Positions 34,254 through 42,882 of a stretch of 64,000 nucleotides of DNA are shown here, piece by piece (position 1 is the first letter of the stretch; every line of letters begins with the position of its first letter). This DNA is from Larkinella soli (GTDB lineage: Bacteria > Bacteroidota > Bacteroidia > Cytophagales > Spirosomataceae): contig NZ_QTJY01000014.1 of assembly GCF_003703975.1 (NCBI RefSeq), forward strand, positions 1 to 64,000. The letters run 5' to 3'. The notes under the pieces were generated by a model. The model made no database searches, was not told where the DNA came from, and saw nothing but the letters and a program-made list of their open reading frames with translations. The position numbers were made by a program, and so were the translations under genes.

Positions 34254-35051
34254 TCAATCCACGAACTTATAATCATAAAATTGTTTAACACGCTCATCGT
34301 CAGCCGCAAATACTTCCTCAAAAGTACCGACCTGTTCAAACCGGCCGTCGAGCAGCATGGCGATGCGGTCGCCGACGGTTTTAGCGCAGGTGAGGTCGTG
34401 GGTGATGACGATGGACGAGGTATTATGTCTTTCTTTGACTTCGTTGATCAGGTTATTGATTTCGCTGGAGGTGATCGGGTCCAGCCCGGCGGTCGGCTCG
34501 TCGTAGAGCATGATTTCCGGTTTCAGAATGAGCGTCCGGGCGATCCCGATCCGCTTCCGCTGCCCGCCCGACAGCTCCGACGGCATCTGGTTGATGGTCT
34601 GCTTCAGGCCCACGTCGTCCAGCGCTTCCTCCACCGACCGGTTGATCTCCTGGCGCGACAGGTTCCGGACGTTCCGGATCAGCGGAAACTCCAGGTTTTC
34701 CCGTACGGTCATACTGTCGTAGAGGGCACTGTTCTGGAACGAAAACCCGATCTTCAGCCGCAGCGTGTCCAATTCCCGGGCGGAGAGCTGGTCGACGTTC
34801 TGTCCGAGCACATCCACCTCCCCGGAATCGGGCCGGAGCAACCCGGCGATGATCTTGATCAACACCGACTTCCCGGTGCCGGACCGCCCCAGCACCACGA
34901 GGTTCTCCCCCTGGTAAAGGTCCAGATCGACACCCCGAAGTACGTGCAGATCCCCGAAGGAAATCTTCAGCCCCCGGATGGCAATCACGGCCGACGGCCG
35001 GCTTTCCTCCGTTCTCTGGGGCTTTATCTGATTAGCTGGCACGGATTGCAT
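34254..35051 (-). CDS. mlaF: ABC transporter ATP-binding protein MlaF
   Basis: 265 residues: Walker A VVLGRSGTGKSVLIKIIAGL (69-88), Q-loop GFSFQNSALYDSM, signature PSELSGGQRKRIGIARTL, Walker B EIMLYDEPTAGLDPI and H-loop VITHDL. The pattern is the MlaF type that energises MCE-dependent phospholipid movement between membranes. The start overlaps the end of mlaE by 20 bases, so translation is probably coupled. The C-terminal extension after the H-loop is short. Confidence 0.93.
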   Translation of the reverse strand: MQSVPANQIKPQRTEESRPSAVIAIRGLKISFGDLHVLRGVDLDLYQGENLVVLGRSGTGKSVLIKIIAGLLRPDSGEVDVLGQNVDQLSARELDTLRLKIGFSFQNSALYDSMTVRENLEFPLIRNVRNLSRQEINRSVEEALDDVGLKQTINQMPSELSGGQRKRIGIARTLILKPEIMLYDEPTAGLDPITSSEINNLINEVKERHNTSSIVITHDLTCAKTVGDRIAMLLDGRFEQVGTFEEVFAADDERVKQFYDYKFVD

Positions 35052-35841
35052 TGACGATTTGGAGGATCAGAAGTTCTTCAATGAATATGATAAACATCGA
35101 GGTCACCACGGCGGAATTGGCGGCCCGCCCGACGCCCTCCGTCCCCTTGGAGGAATGGTAGCCCTTGTAACAGCCGACCACACCGATCGTGAAGCCGAAC
35201 ACGGTCGCCTTGATGACCGCCGAGTTGATGTCCAGAAAAGTAATGGAGCTGAAAAACTGTTCGATGAACGTCAGAAAGCTCGTTTCTTCATTCTGGTGAA
35301 CGTTCAGATACGACCCCAGCATCCCGACCAGCGAGAAATACAGGGAAAGAATCGGAATCGTGATCGTCGTCGCCAGGACACGGCTCACCACCAGAAATTT
35401 GAACGGGTTGGTCGCCGAAACTTCCATGGCGTCGATTTGCTCGGTGACCCGCATGGAGCCCAGTTCGGCGCCGATGTTCGAACCGACCCGCCCGGCCGCG
35501 ATCAGCGCCGTCACCAGCGGAGAAAGGGCCCGAACCAGCGCAATGGCGATCAGAGACGGTAACCAGGAAGTGGCCCCGAAGGTAGCCAGCGACGGCCTCG
35601 ACTGGTTCGTAAAGACGATGCCGGTGATGAAGCCGGTCAGGGAAAGCAACGGTAACGAACGTACGCCGACCTCGTAACACTGTCGGATGATCTCACGCCC
35701 TTCGTAGGGGGGCACCAATACCTCCCTGAAGAAGTGGGTTATAAAGCTGGCTACATCACTTAAATTCAGAAAAATTTTATCCAGACGCCCGGATACCACC
35801 GGCTTCTCAGACGTCGCCTGATTTGTATTTGTCGAATCCAT
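35032..35841 (-). CDS. mlaE: MlaE family ABC permease
   Basis: 269 residues from the ATG at 35841 (MDSTNTNQATSEK); a longer frame starts 28 codons upstream but without a family match. Five to six hydrophobic segments carry the MlaE motifs LLSLTGFITGIVFTNQS, LVRALSPLVTALIAAGRVGS, GSMRVTEQIDAMEVSATNPF and VIKATVFGFTIGVVGCYKGY. The protein is the membrane channel of the phospholipid transporter and partners MlaF and MlaD encoded downstream. A separate MlaB/MlaC was not seen in the window, as is usual in Bacteroidota. Confidence 0.92.
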   Translation of the reverse strand: MDSTNTNQATSEKPVVSGRLDKIFLNLSDVASFITHFFREVLVPPYEGREIIRQCYEVGVRSLPLLSLTGFITGIVFTNQSRPSLATFGATSWLPSLIAIALVRALSPLVTALIAAGRVGSNIGAELGSMRVTEQIDAMEVSATNPFKFLVVSRVLATTITIPILSLYFSLVGMLGSYLNVHQNEETSFLTFIEQFFSSITFLDINSAVIKATVFGFTIGVVGCYKGYHSSKGTEGVGRAANSAVVTSMFIIFIEELLILQIVNAIRAS

Positions 35842-35958
35842 CCTGTGGGTAGATGCATTATTTAAACACGAATATGCTATAAACCTGATTTGGCAATACA
35901 AGTTTTGATTTGTTACTGAGTACAATGGATCCTACCCAAAAAAGAACGGCGGAGAGCC

Positions 35959-37095
35959 TCAGGGGATGGACTCCCACCAGGGCGCCGTCGGAACCGGTTC
36001 ACCCAGAACCAGAACCTCGCCGATGCGCGGGGTGGCCAGCCGGGAGCCCAGCTGGGCGGCCCGTTGGGTCAGGCGCCGGATGGGGTCGCGCCAGGGATGG
36101 AGGGCCAGATTGAATTTCGCCCAGTGGATGGGCATCAGCACCTCGGCCCGAACGTCAAGCTGGGCCTGGGCGGTTTGTTCGGGCAGCATGTGGATGTCGA
36201 TCCACTTCTCATTATAGGCCCCGCACTCCAGCAGGGCCAGATCGAAGGGCCCGTATTTTTCACCGATGGTTTTGAAGCCGGGATAATACCCCGAATCGCC
36301 CCCGAAGTACACCCGGCGGTTTTCGCCCTTCAGCACCCACGAACACCAGAGCGTGCTGTTCCGATTGGTCAGCCCGCGCCCGGAAAAATGCCGGGAAGGC
36401 GCACAAACCAGCGTCAGAGTACCAAATTGGACGGATTCATCCCAGTCCAGTTCCGTGATCCGGTCGGCGGGGATGCCCCATTTTTCGAGGTGGGCGCCCA
36501 CGCCCAGCGGGACGAAAAACCGCTCGGCCCGCTCTTTCAATCGAACGAAGGTCGGGTAGTCGAGGTGGTCGTAATGATCGTGCGACATCAGGACGGCATC
36601 CACTTTCGGCAGTTCGTCCAGCCCGATGTAATGGTCGTACGGAAACCGCTTCGGGCCGACCATGGACACCATCGACACCCGCTCCCCCACCAGCACCGGG
36701 TCGGTCAGAAAGGTTTTCCCGCCCATCCGGATCAGCAGCGACGAGTGGCCGAACCAGGCGACGGCGACATGATCCGGATCGCCGGCCCCTTCCAACCGCT
36801 TCACATCCAGCGGAACGGTCTGAATCGTGGCTTTCGGCTCCGAGTCGTCGGTGCCCCGCAGCATCTGCCAGGCCGCCTTCGCTCCTTCCAGGAAGGAGAG
36901 GTCGAGGCTGGTCGGGACCAGGTTCTGAAAGGTGCCGTCTTTGAAGTTCGGGGATGCCTGCATGCGCTTCAGGCGCTCGCCGGTGGCGGCCGCGCCGAAC
37001 TGTGGCGCCAGATTGACGAAGGCAACGGTGCCCAGCGCGATCAGCGCCAGCAGGGAGAGAGTGACAAGGGCCATGATTTTGAAAGCTTTTCTCAT
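35959..37095 (-). CDS. MBL-fold metal-dependent hydrolase (UlaG/NAPE-PLD-like), membrane-anchored
   Basis: 378 residues from the ATG at 37095, followed by a hydrophobic helix (FKIMALVTLSLLALIALGTV). Metallo-beta-lactamase motifs: AVAWFGHSSLLIRMGGKTFL, the HxHxDH site in VLMSHDHYDHLDY (His172, His174, Asp176, His177), SRHFSGRG and YFGGDSGYYPG (metal-bridging Asp), then MPIHWAKFNLALHPW. This layout fits the NAPE-PLD and UlaG-like groups, which hydrolyse phosphodiesters or lactones. The proximity to mlaEFD and the ceramidase-like gene suggests a lipid role but does not prove it. Confidence 0.83.
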   Translation of the reverse strand: MRKAFKIMALVTLSLLALIALGTVAFVNLAPQFGAAATGERLKRMQASPNFKDGTFQNLVPTSLDLSFLEGAKAAWQMLRGTDDSEPKATIQTVPLDVKRLEGAGDPDHVAVAWFGHSSLLIRMGGKTFLTDPVLVGERVSMVSMVGPKRFPYDHYIGLDELPKVDAVLMSHDHYDHLDYPTFVRLKERAERFFVPLGVGAHLEKWGIPADRITELDWDESVQFGTLTLVCAPSRHFSGRGLTNRNSTLWCSWVLKGENRRVYFGGDSGYYPGFKTIGEKYGPFDLALLECGAYNEKWIDIHMLPEQTAQAQLDVRAEVLMPIHWAKFNLALHPWRDPIRRLTQRAAQLGSRLATPRIGEVLVLGEPVPTAPWWESIP

Positions 37096-37231
37096 TGTGA
37101 AGGAAGCGGTGGGAACTACCGGATGGATGAACACGAAGAAGAGGCCCGGCGGTTCCTCCCCCATTCAGGGTGGGGGCAGATTTCGAAATCTTCCAGTATC
37201 TTGACCGGCTGGAACTCACCCCCTCCGGCCC

Positions 37232-38461
37232 ATGAAAAACGCTCTGCTGGCTCTCCTGATTCTTTGCCCGATTCCGTTCTGCTTCGGCCAGACCGTCGCT
37301 GACCCGGCCGCCGGCCTGGCCAGGGAGCCGGCGCTGCAATGGAAATTTCAGACCGGCGGGCCGGTGGTGGCTTCTCCGGTCGTCCGGAATCAGGTGGCGT
37401 ATGTCGGCAGTCTCGACAGCACCTTCTACGCCATCGACCTCGACACCGGCCGACCCGTCTGGACCCGGAAAATCGGCGGCTCCATTCGCTCGACGGCCTG
37501 CCTGCATAACGACCTGATTTTCTTTGTCGGCGGAAATGCCGTTTTGTATGCCCTGGAAGCCGGCTCCGGCCGGGTGCGGTGGCGGTTTCAGACACTGGGC
37601 GGTATTCTGGGCGAACGGAAATACGATTTTGCCGATTACTACCACTCCTCGCCCCTGCTGTATCGGAACCTCGTCTGTTTCGGTTCGGGCGACGGCCGCG
37701 TCTATGCCGTCGACGCCGATACCGGGAAACTGGTCTGGAGCTACCCCACCGGCGACATCGTCCACACCAGCCCGGTCGTGCAGGACGACCGGCTGTTCAT
37801 CGGCTCGTCGGACGGAAATCTCTATGCGCTGAACGCGCAGACCGGGACGCTGCTCTGGAAATTCAAATCGGTGGGGCACCGGTATTTCCCGAAAGGCGAG
37901 ATGCAGGGCTCGCCCGTGGCGGCCAACGGGCTGGTATACATCGGCAGCCGCGACTACAACCTCTACGCCGTCGATGCGCAGGCCGGCTACGGACACTGGA
38001 ACAAGGCCTTTCCCCTCGGCTGGGCCACCGCCCTGAGCGTCCGCGACACCGTGCTGTACGTCGGTACCTCCGACGACCGGCTCCTGGTGGCCCTCGACGG
38101 ACGGACGGGCCGCGAATACTGGCGGACGGATACGAAATTCAACATTTTCGGGGGCAGCGCCTTCTCACCGACGACGCTCTTCGTCGGCACGCTGATGGGG
38201 AAACTGCTGGCGCTGGATCGAAAAACCGGCACGATCCGCTGGACCTTCACGACGGACGGCTACAAACGGAATCGCAGCCGGTATTTCCGGGACGACGACA
38301 GCTTCCGGCCCGATATTCAGACCATCATCCGGGTGCCGGAAGATTTTCTGCAATTATATAATCAGGTCGGTGCCGTTTTTTCGGCACCGACCCTGGCAGG
38401 GAACCGGCTGCTTTTCAGCAGCATGGACGGAGCAGTCTACTGCCTTATTTCACGCGGCTGA
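37232..38461 (+). CDS. Exported PQQ-type beta-propeller protein
   Basis: 409 residues with a signal peptide (MKNALLALLILCPIPFCFGQ). At least six PQQ-like blades of the pattern AYVGSLDSTFYAIDLDTGRP, VWTRKIGG, LFIGSSDGNLYALNAQTGTL and LYVGTSDDRLLVALDGRTGR build a propeller like BamB or quinoprotein dehydrogenases. No heme site or dehydrogenase catalytic residues are evident, so a structural or binding role in the periplasm is more likely than an enzyme. Its end overlaps the end of the convergent DUF6265 gene by 17 bases. Confidence 0.85.
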   Translation: MKNALLALLILCPIPFCFGQTVADPAAGLAREPALQWKFQTGGPVVASPVVRNQVAYVGSLDSTFYAIDLDTGRPVWTRKIGGSIRSTACLHNDLIFFVGGNAVLYALEAGSGRVRWRFQTLGGILGERKYDFADYYHSSPLLYRNLVCFGSGDGRVYAVDADTGKLVWSYPTGDIVHTSPVVQDDRLFIGSSDGNLYALNAQTGTLLWKFKSVGHRYFPKGEMQGSPVAANGLVYIGSRDYNLYAVDAQAGYGHWNKAFPLGWATALSVRDTVLYVGTSDDRLLVALDGRTGREYWRTDTKFNIFGGSAFSPTTLFVGTLMGKLLALDRKTGTIRWTFTTDGYKRNRSRYFRDDDSFRPDIQTIIRVPEDFLQLYNQVGAVFSAPTLAGNRLLFSSMDGAVYCLISRG

Positions 38462-38945
38462 AGACGAACAGGTCTTTGAACGCCCACTTGCCGCCTTCCT
38501 GATTGCCGCGCTGAATGACGAGCTGATCGTCCGACCGCCGTTCGTAAATGATCCGGATGGAGCCGTCTTCCTTCTCGAACAGGGCGTGGTTCTTTTTGGC
38601 TTCGATGAACTTGTACCGGTCGGAGACGTCTTTCTCCTCCTGCCCGACCAGACCCGGTTTAAAATGTTTGACGAGCACGACCGGGCCGCGTTCGGTTTGT
38701 TCGAAGATCAGCATTTCGTACATGCTCACCTTGTCGCCCTTCATCATCCGCATAAACCCGGTGAGGTTGTCGCCGGCGGGTGCGATCCAGACGGCTTCGA
38801 TGGGGCCGCCGTTGAAGGTGCCTCTCCAGTGGCCTTCCATAAAACCTACATCAGCCAGCGTAGCGGTTTTGGATGCGGTCTGGGCGTACCCCGTAAAGGC
38901 GGCCAGAACGCCCAGCAGGCAAAGAATCGAAAAACGGTTTTTCAT
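38445..38945 (-). CDS. Exported DUF6265 family protein
   Basis: 166 residues with a signal peptide (MKNRFSILCLLGVLAAFTGYAQ). The mature domain starts LADVGFMEGHWRGTFNGGPI and contains SMYEMLIFEQTERGPVVLVK and HALFEKEDGSIRIIYERRSD, a lipocalin-like beta arrangement of the DUF6265 type. Family members are widespread secreted proteins without known activity. It converges on and overlaps the propeller gene by 17 bases. Confidence 0.83.
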   Translation of the reverse strand: MKNRFSILCLLGVLAAFTGYAQTASKTATLADVGFMEGHWRGTFNGGPIEAVWIAPAGDNLTGFMRMMKGDKVSMYEMLIFEQTERGPVVLVKHFKPGLVGQEEKDVSDRYKFIEAKKNHALFEKEDGSIRIIYERRSDDQLVIQRGNQEGGKWAFKDLFVFSRVK

Positions 38946-39172
38946 TGAAGTAAGGGAAATAGGGTTTATCCGCGCAAGATAAAGGAAAACGGCGACGGTT
39001 TCTCACCACACCCGCCGGAGGATTTCCGCCCCGTTTTTCCGGAAGCCGCCGGGACCAGGCCCTTTTCCAGGAAGAAAAAGGAAATCCCCGCAGGCACCTT
39101 TTGTCTTGATGTAACTGTTCTGGCTAAAATGAAAACCGCCTGGAGTGGTTTTCCGATACAACCGGAATCACC

Positions 39173-40183
39173 ATGCAATTAAGTGTTTTAGACCAATCGC
39201 CGATCCGCAAGGGCAGCAACGCCCGGGAAGCCCTGCAGGAGACGGTCGCCCTCGCCAAACTGGCCGACGAACTGGGATACACCCGGTTCTGGGTGGCCGA
39301 ACACCACAATACGACGGTGCTTGCCGGCACCACGCCCGAAATCCTGATCGCCCACCTGGCCGGCCAGACCAGCACCATCCGGCTCGGCTCAGGCGGGGTC
39401 ATGCTGCCCCATTACAGCGCCCTGAAAGTGGCCGAAAATTTCCGGATGCTCGAAGCTCTGTTCCCCGGCCGCATCGACCTCGGCGTAGGCCGTGCGCCCG
39501 GTGGCGACCGGCTGACGGCCGGCGTCCTGAACCCGACCAATACGTTCAGCGAACAGGATTTCGTGCAGCAGCTGTTCGACCTTCAGAACTACCTCAATGA
39601 CCGCTACGACCCGGCCAGCGTGCAGGCCAGGGTCCGGGCCATGCCGGTACCGCCCTCCGTCCCGGCACAGTGGATTCTCAGTTCCAGCGGTCACAGCGCG
39701 GTGCTGGCGGCTCATTTCGGGATGGGTTTCTCCTTCGCCCACTTTATCAATCCGAACGGCGGCTCCGAGGCCGTGCAGCATTACCGGGAGCGGTTCCAGG
39801 CGTCCGAAAATCTGGAACAGCCCCAGGCCAACGTGGCGGTGTTCGTTTTCTGCTCCGAAGACCCCGGGCAGGTGCAACGGCAGCAAGCCCTGACCGACCA
39901 CCGTTTCCTCCAGCTGGAAACCCGCGGCCGAATCACGTCCTTTGATTACGACGACATCAAAGCCGCCGACTACTCCCCCGGCGAAGAAGCCCGCATCCAG
40001 TACAATCGCCGACGGATGATCATGGGCAGCCCCGAAGAGGTAAAAAGCGGATTGCTGGCCCTCGCCGACCAATACGCCGTGGAGGAGGTCCTGCTGGTCA
40101 ACGTGGCGGCCGATTTTGAGGAACGGCTGGAGTCCTACCGGCTGCTGGCAGGGGTGTTCGAACTGAAAGGGGTTGGCGTTTAA
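39173..40183 (+). CDS. LLM class flavin-dependent oxidoreductase (luciferase-like)
   Basis: 336 residues matching the bacterial luciferase-like monooxygenase family (MsnO8-type): MQLSVLDQSPIRKGSNAREA, LADELGYTRFWVAEHHNT, TIRLGSGGVMLPHYSALKVA, FPGRIDLGVGRAPGGD and WILSSSGHSAVLAAHFGMGF. These enzymes use reduced FMN to oxidise small organic substrates. No flavin reductase is adjacent. The ATG at 39173 is the only plausible start. The gene stands alone. Confidence 0.9.
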   Translation: MQLSVLDQSPIRKGSNAREALQETVALAKLADELGYTRFWVAEHHNTTVLAGTTPEILIAHLAGQTSTIRLGSGGVMLPHYSALKVAENFRMLEALFPGRIDLGVGRAPGGDRLTAGVLNPTNTFSEQDFVQQLFDLQNYLNDRYDPASVQARVRAMPVPPSVPAQWILSSSGHSAVLAAHFGMGFSFAHFINPNGGSEAVQHYRERFQASENLEQPQANVAVFVFCSEDPGQVQRQQALTDHRFLQLETRGRITSFDYDDIKAADYSPGEEARIQYNRRRMIMGSPEEVKSGLLALADQYAVEEVLLVNVAADFEERLESYRLLAGVFELKGVGV

Positions 40184-40291
40184 AGAATGGAAGGAAAGAA
40201 ATTCGTACCGTCAACGGGGTAGTTGAGCCGCCCGATGCGGTGTTTCGTTCGGGCGGATCGTTCGCTGCCCTTTCCGTGAAAAGCCGGTCCG

Positions 40292-40299
40292 TACCTTTG
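40292..40299 (+). promoter_or_regulatory. Bacteroidota -7 box upstream of the NTF2-like gene
   Basis: TACCTTTG fits the TAnnTTTG -7 consensus and lies 54 bases before the ATG at 40354. TTTCC at 40271 is a weak -33 candidate. Support is by motif only. Confidence 0.4.
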
Positions 40300-40353
40300 G
40301 ATATAGCCTGAGCGAAAACGAGTTTACAACACATATCCACACCATTTTTTCTG

Positions 40354-40773
40354 ATGACGACCACGGAGAGAAACAAGGAGATTGCCCGGCGGTGGCTGCA
40401 ACTGGTGAGTGAACACAAAGTAGAGGAACTCTGCGAAATGACCTCCCCGACCTGGACGATGCACGGCGGAGCGCCGGGGCTGCCGCCCGGACCGGACGGT
40501 CTGCGGATGCTGTTCGGCACCTTCGGGCGGATCGAACAGGAGTGGACCGTCGAGGACGTCATCGCCGAAGGCGACAAGGTGGTGGTCCGGGCCACCAACT
40601 CGTGCCTTCAGGAGAAATTTCTGGGCATCCCTTCCTTCGGGCGCCGGCAGAAGTTTACGGCCACGTTCATCCATCACATCGTGGACGGCATCGTCGAGGA
40701 AACCTGGCGGAACGCCGACGACCTCGGGCGGGTGCTGCAACTGGGTGCGAAACTCCAGCCCGCCGAGGGCTGA
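40354..40773 (+). CDS. Ester cyclase/NTF2-like (SnoaL) protein
   Basis: 139 residues covering one NTF2-like domain of the ester cyclase or SnoaL type: ARRWLQLVSEHKVEELCEMT, WTMHGGAPGLPPGPDGL, LFGTFGRIEQEWTVEDVIAE, GDKVVVRATNSCLQEKFLGI and FTATFIHHIVDGIVEETWRN. Such proteins bind hydrophobic small molecules in a cone-shaped pocket; whether this one is an enzyme is not known. It is convergent with a small hypothetical gene. Confidence 0.83.
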   Translation: MTTTERNKEIARRWLQLVSEHKVEELCEMTSPTWTMHGGAPGLPPGPDGLRMLFGTFGRIEQEWTVEDVIAEGDKVVVRATNSCLQEKFLGIPSFGRRQKFTATFIHHIVDGIVEETWRNADDLGRVLQLGAKLQPAEG

Positions 40774-40785
40774 CTGCGCGACCGG

Positions 40786-41076
40786 TCAGTCTTTCGGCCG
40801 TTTACGCCGGGTAGAGTCCGCTTTTTCGATCGTTACACCCACACCGAACGCATTTGGATCGCTCGGCGGAACGGTCCGGACCCGGCGCTTTCGGCCGCCC
40901 GACTGATTTCCCTTACCGGTCTGAATCGTTGGATCAGCCGCCGGACTCGTTAACGGGGCGCTGTTGGAGGGCGTCACGACCGGCGCAATGGTCGTCGGGG
41001 CTTTCCGGATCGAATCCTGCGCGAAACCGACACCGGCCGACAGGCAGCCGGCAAGAAGTAGCAAAACCGCACGCAT
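40786..41076 (-). CDS. Small exported, disordered, basic hypothetical protein
   Basis: 96 residues from the ATG at 41076 (MRAVLLLLAGCLSAGVGFAQ is a clear signal peptide); an upstream in-frame start would bury it. The mature part is rich in Pro, Thr, Ser, Lys and Arg (GGRKRRVRTVPPSDP, STRRKRPKD) and appears unstructured. No domain was recognised. Its end is 12 bases from the end of the NTF2-like gene. Confidence 0.62.
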   Translation of the reverse strand: MRAVLLLLAGCLSAGVGFAQDSIRKAPTTIAPVVTPSNSAPLTSPAADPTIQTGKGNQSGGRKRRVRTVPPSDPNAFGVGVTIEKADSTRRKRPKD

Positions 41077-41186
41077 TGGGTTAGTTGAAATAGGGTTAGT
41101 TGAGTAAAACGGGGAGGGACGCAGCATCCGGCGCTCTCCCCTGTTTTATTTAACCGGGCCGACCGCATGACTGTTCACGTGTTTAT

Positions 41187-41205
41187 GTTTACTTTTAATG
41201 TAAAC
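41187..41205. promoter_or_regulatory. Operator-like palindrome upstream of the serine hydrolase
   Basis: GTTTAC (41187-41192) and its complement GTAAAC (41200-41205) are separated by 7 bases in an AT-rich spacer, about 20 bases before the ATG at 41225. This spacing fits a dimeric regulator site. No regulator gene is adjacent; support is by symmetry only. Confidence 0.35.
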
Positions 41206-41224
41206 TTATTCCAAACCCCCTGAC

Positions 41225-42835
41225 ATGCTCTCAACCCGCAGAACTTTTCTCCGGCACCTCGGCCTGGGTGTCGCCGGCTTTTCGGTGGCCGGAAGCCTGC
41301 CCGCTTCGGCCTGGGGCGCGCCCTTCAAAACCCGGCAGCTGCCACGCAGCCTGCCCGAATCGCAGGGCGTCGCATCGACCGGTATTCTTAACTTCGTGAA
41401 CGCCGTCGAAGCGGGCAAACTGAACCTGCACAGCCTGATGGTCGTGCGGCACGGGCAGGTGGTGGCCGAAGGCTGGTGGGCGCCCTATGCGCCGGACCTG
41501 AAACATACGCTCTATTCACTCAGCAAAAGCTTTACGTCGACCGCCGTCGGACTGGCCGTGGCCGAAGGGCGGCTAAAGGTGGACGACAAGGTGGTCTCCT
41601 TCTTCCCGGAGGACCTTCCGGCCACGATCAGTCCGAACCTGGCCGCCATGCGGGTTCGCGACCTGCTCAGCATGTCGACCGGGCATGACAAGGACACGAC
41701 CTCTTCGCTTCGGTCGGGGTCGAATAAAAACTGGATCAGGGCTTTTCTGGCGCAGCCGGTAGAACATGAGCCGGGGACGTTTTTCATCTACAACAGCGGG
41801 GCTACCTACATGCTGTCGGCCATCGTTCAGAAGCTGACCGGCCAGACGGTGCTGGCCTACCTCAAACCCCGGCTGTTCGAGCCGCTGGGTATTGAAGGCG
41901 CCGACTGGGAAACCGACCCCAACGGCATCAACACGGGCGGTTGGGGGCTACGCGTCCGGACCGAAGACATCGCTAAGTTCGGGCAGCTATATCTTCAGAA
42001 AGGGGTCTGGAAGGGCAAACGCATCCTGCCGGAAGCCTGGGTCGAGGAGGCCACGCGCTCCCATATCCAGTCGAAAGGCGGCTCACGGAAGAAGGAAGAA
42101 AACGACTGGCTTCAGGGTTACGGCTATCAGTTCTGGCGCTGCCGCAACGGGGCCTACCGGGGAGACGGCGCCTTCGGGCAGTATTGCATCGTCATGCCGA
42201 AGCAGGATACCGTCGTGGCGATCACCAGCGAAACCGGGGATATGCAGGCCATTCTGGACAACCTCTGGAACCACCTGCTGCCGGCCCTGCAGGACACCGC
42301 CGGGGGCAAACCCCAACCTGAACTGAAGCAGAAACTGGCTTCGCTAACCCTGCCCGTACCGGTCGGCCGGCCCGGCTCGCCGGTGGCGGCCCGGATCAAT
42401 GGAAAATCGTTCCAGATGGCCGATAACCCGTTGAAGATCAAAACCGTATCGCTTGCTTTCAAACCGAACGCCTGCGTGTTCACGGTGCGCGATGAACAGG
42501 GTGAACACCGGGTGACCTGCGGCCTCGGTCAGTGGCAGAAAGCCGAAACCAGCCTGTCGGCCAACCCCATCAAGCTGGTCAACACGCCGGTTCCGGGCGA
42601 AGCTAAGACGAAAACCGCCGGCAGCGGAGCCTGGATCGACGACAAAACTTTCGCCATGACGTGGCGCTTTATCGAAACCGCCCATTACGACACGGTGAAC
42701 TGCCGGTTTGACGACGACGCCATCCGGGTGGAGTTCAGGAAGAGCCTCGCTATTCTGAATCCGGACACAAAGGAAACCCGGCCGGTGCTGGAAGGCCGAC
42801 TGATGCAGGGCGCCGTCCCGGAGACAGGGAAATAG
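41225..42835 (+). CDS. Exported serine hydrolase, class C beta-lactamase family
   Basis: 536 residues starting with a twin-arginine-like signal (STRRTFLRHLGLGVAGFSV). The beta-lactamase/penicillin-binding fold shows the active-site SxxK as Ser98-Leu-Ser-Lys101 in YSLSKSFTS, the Tyr motif as IYNSGATYMLSAIVQ (Tyr189), EPLGIEGADWETDPNGINTG and GYGYQFWRC; the C-terminal part (about 370-530) is an added beta domain. Family members hydrolyse esters, amides or beta-lactams; this group is mostly esterases or D-amino-acid peptidases of unknown substrate. It stands alone, with a terminator at 42847-42878. Confidence 0.86.
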   Translation: MLSTRRTFLRHLGLGVAGFSVAGSLPASAWGAPFKTRQLPRSLPESQGVASTGILNFVNAVEAGKLNLHSLMVVRHGQVVAEGWWAPYAPDLKHTLYSLSKSFTSTAVGLAVAEGRLKVDDKVVSFFPEDLPATISPNLAAMRVRDLLSMSTGHDKDTTSSLRSGSNKNWIRAFLAQPVEHEPGTFFIYNSGATYMLSAIVQKLTGQTVLAYLKPRLFEPLGIEGADWETDPNGINTGGWGLRVRTEDIAKFGQLYLQKGVWKGKRILPEAWVEEATRSHIQSKGGSRKKEENDWLQGYGYQFWRCRNGAYRGDGAFGQYCIVMPKQDTVVAITSETGDMQAILDNLWNHLLPALQDTAGGKPQPELKQKLASLTLPVPVGRPGSPVAARINGKSFQMADNPLKIKTVSLAFKPNACVFTVRDEQGEHRVTCGLGQWQKAETSLSANPIKLVNTPVPGEAKTKTAGSGAWIDDKTFAMTWRFIETAHYDTVNCRFDDDAIRVEFRKSLAILNPDTKETRPVLEGRLMQGAVPETGK

Positions 42836-42846
42836 GCGGAATGAAA

Positions 42847-42878
42847 CGAAAAGGCCCGGTGTGTTCCAGGCCTTTTCG
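42847..42878. terminator. Bidirectional terminator between convergent genes
   Basis: A 10-bp perfect stem CGAAAAGGCC (42847-42856) / GGCCTTTTCG (42869-42878), loop 12 bases, lies 11 bases after the serine hydrolase stop and 4 bases past the oligopeptide-transporter stop; a TTTT run is part of the 3' arm on both strands. Confidence 0.8.
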
Positions 42879-42882
42879 CTGA

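Noticed and set aside
33051-35054. A 667-codon open frame antisense to mlaD and mlaF
   Set aside because: The mla genes have complete family motifs; the antisense frame has none.
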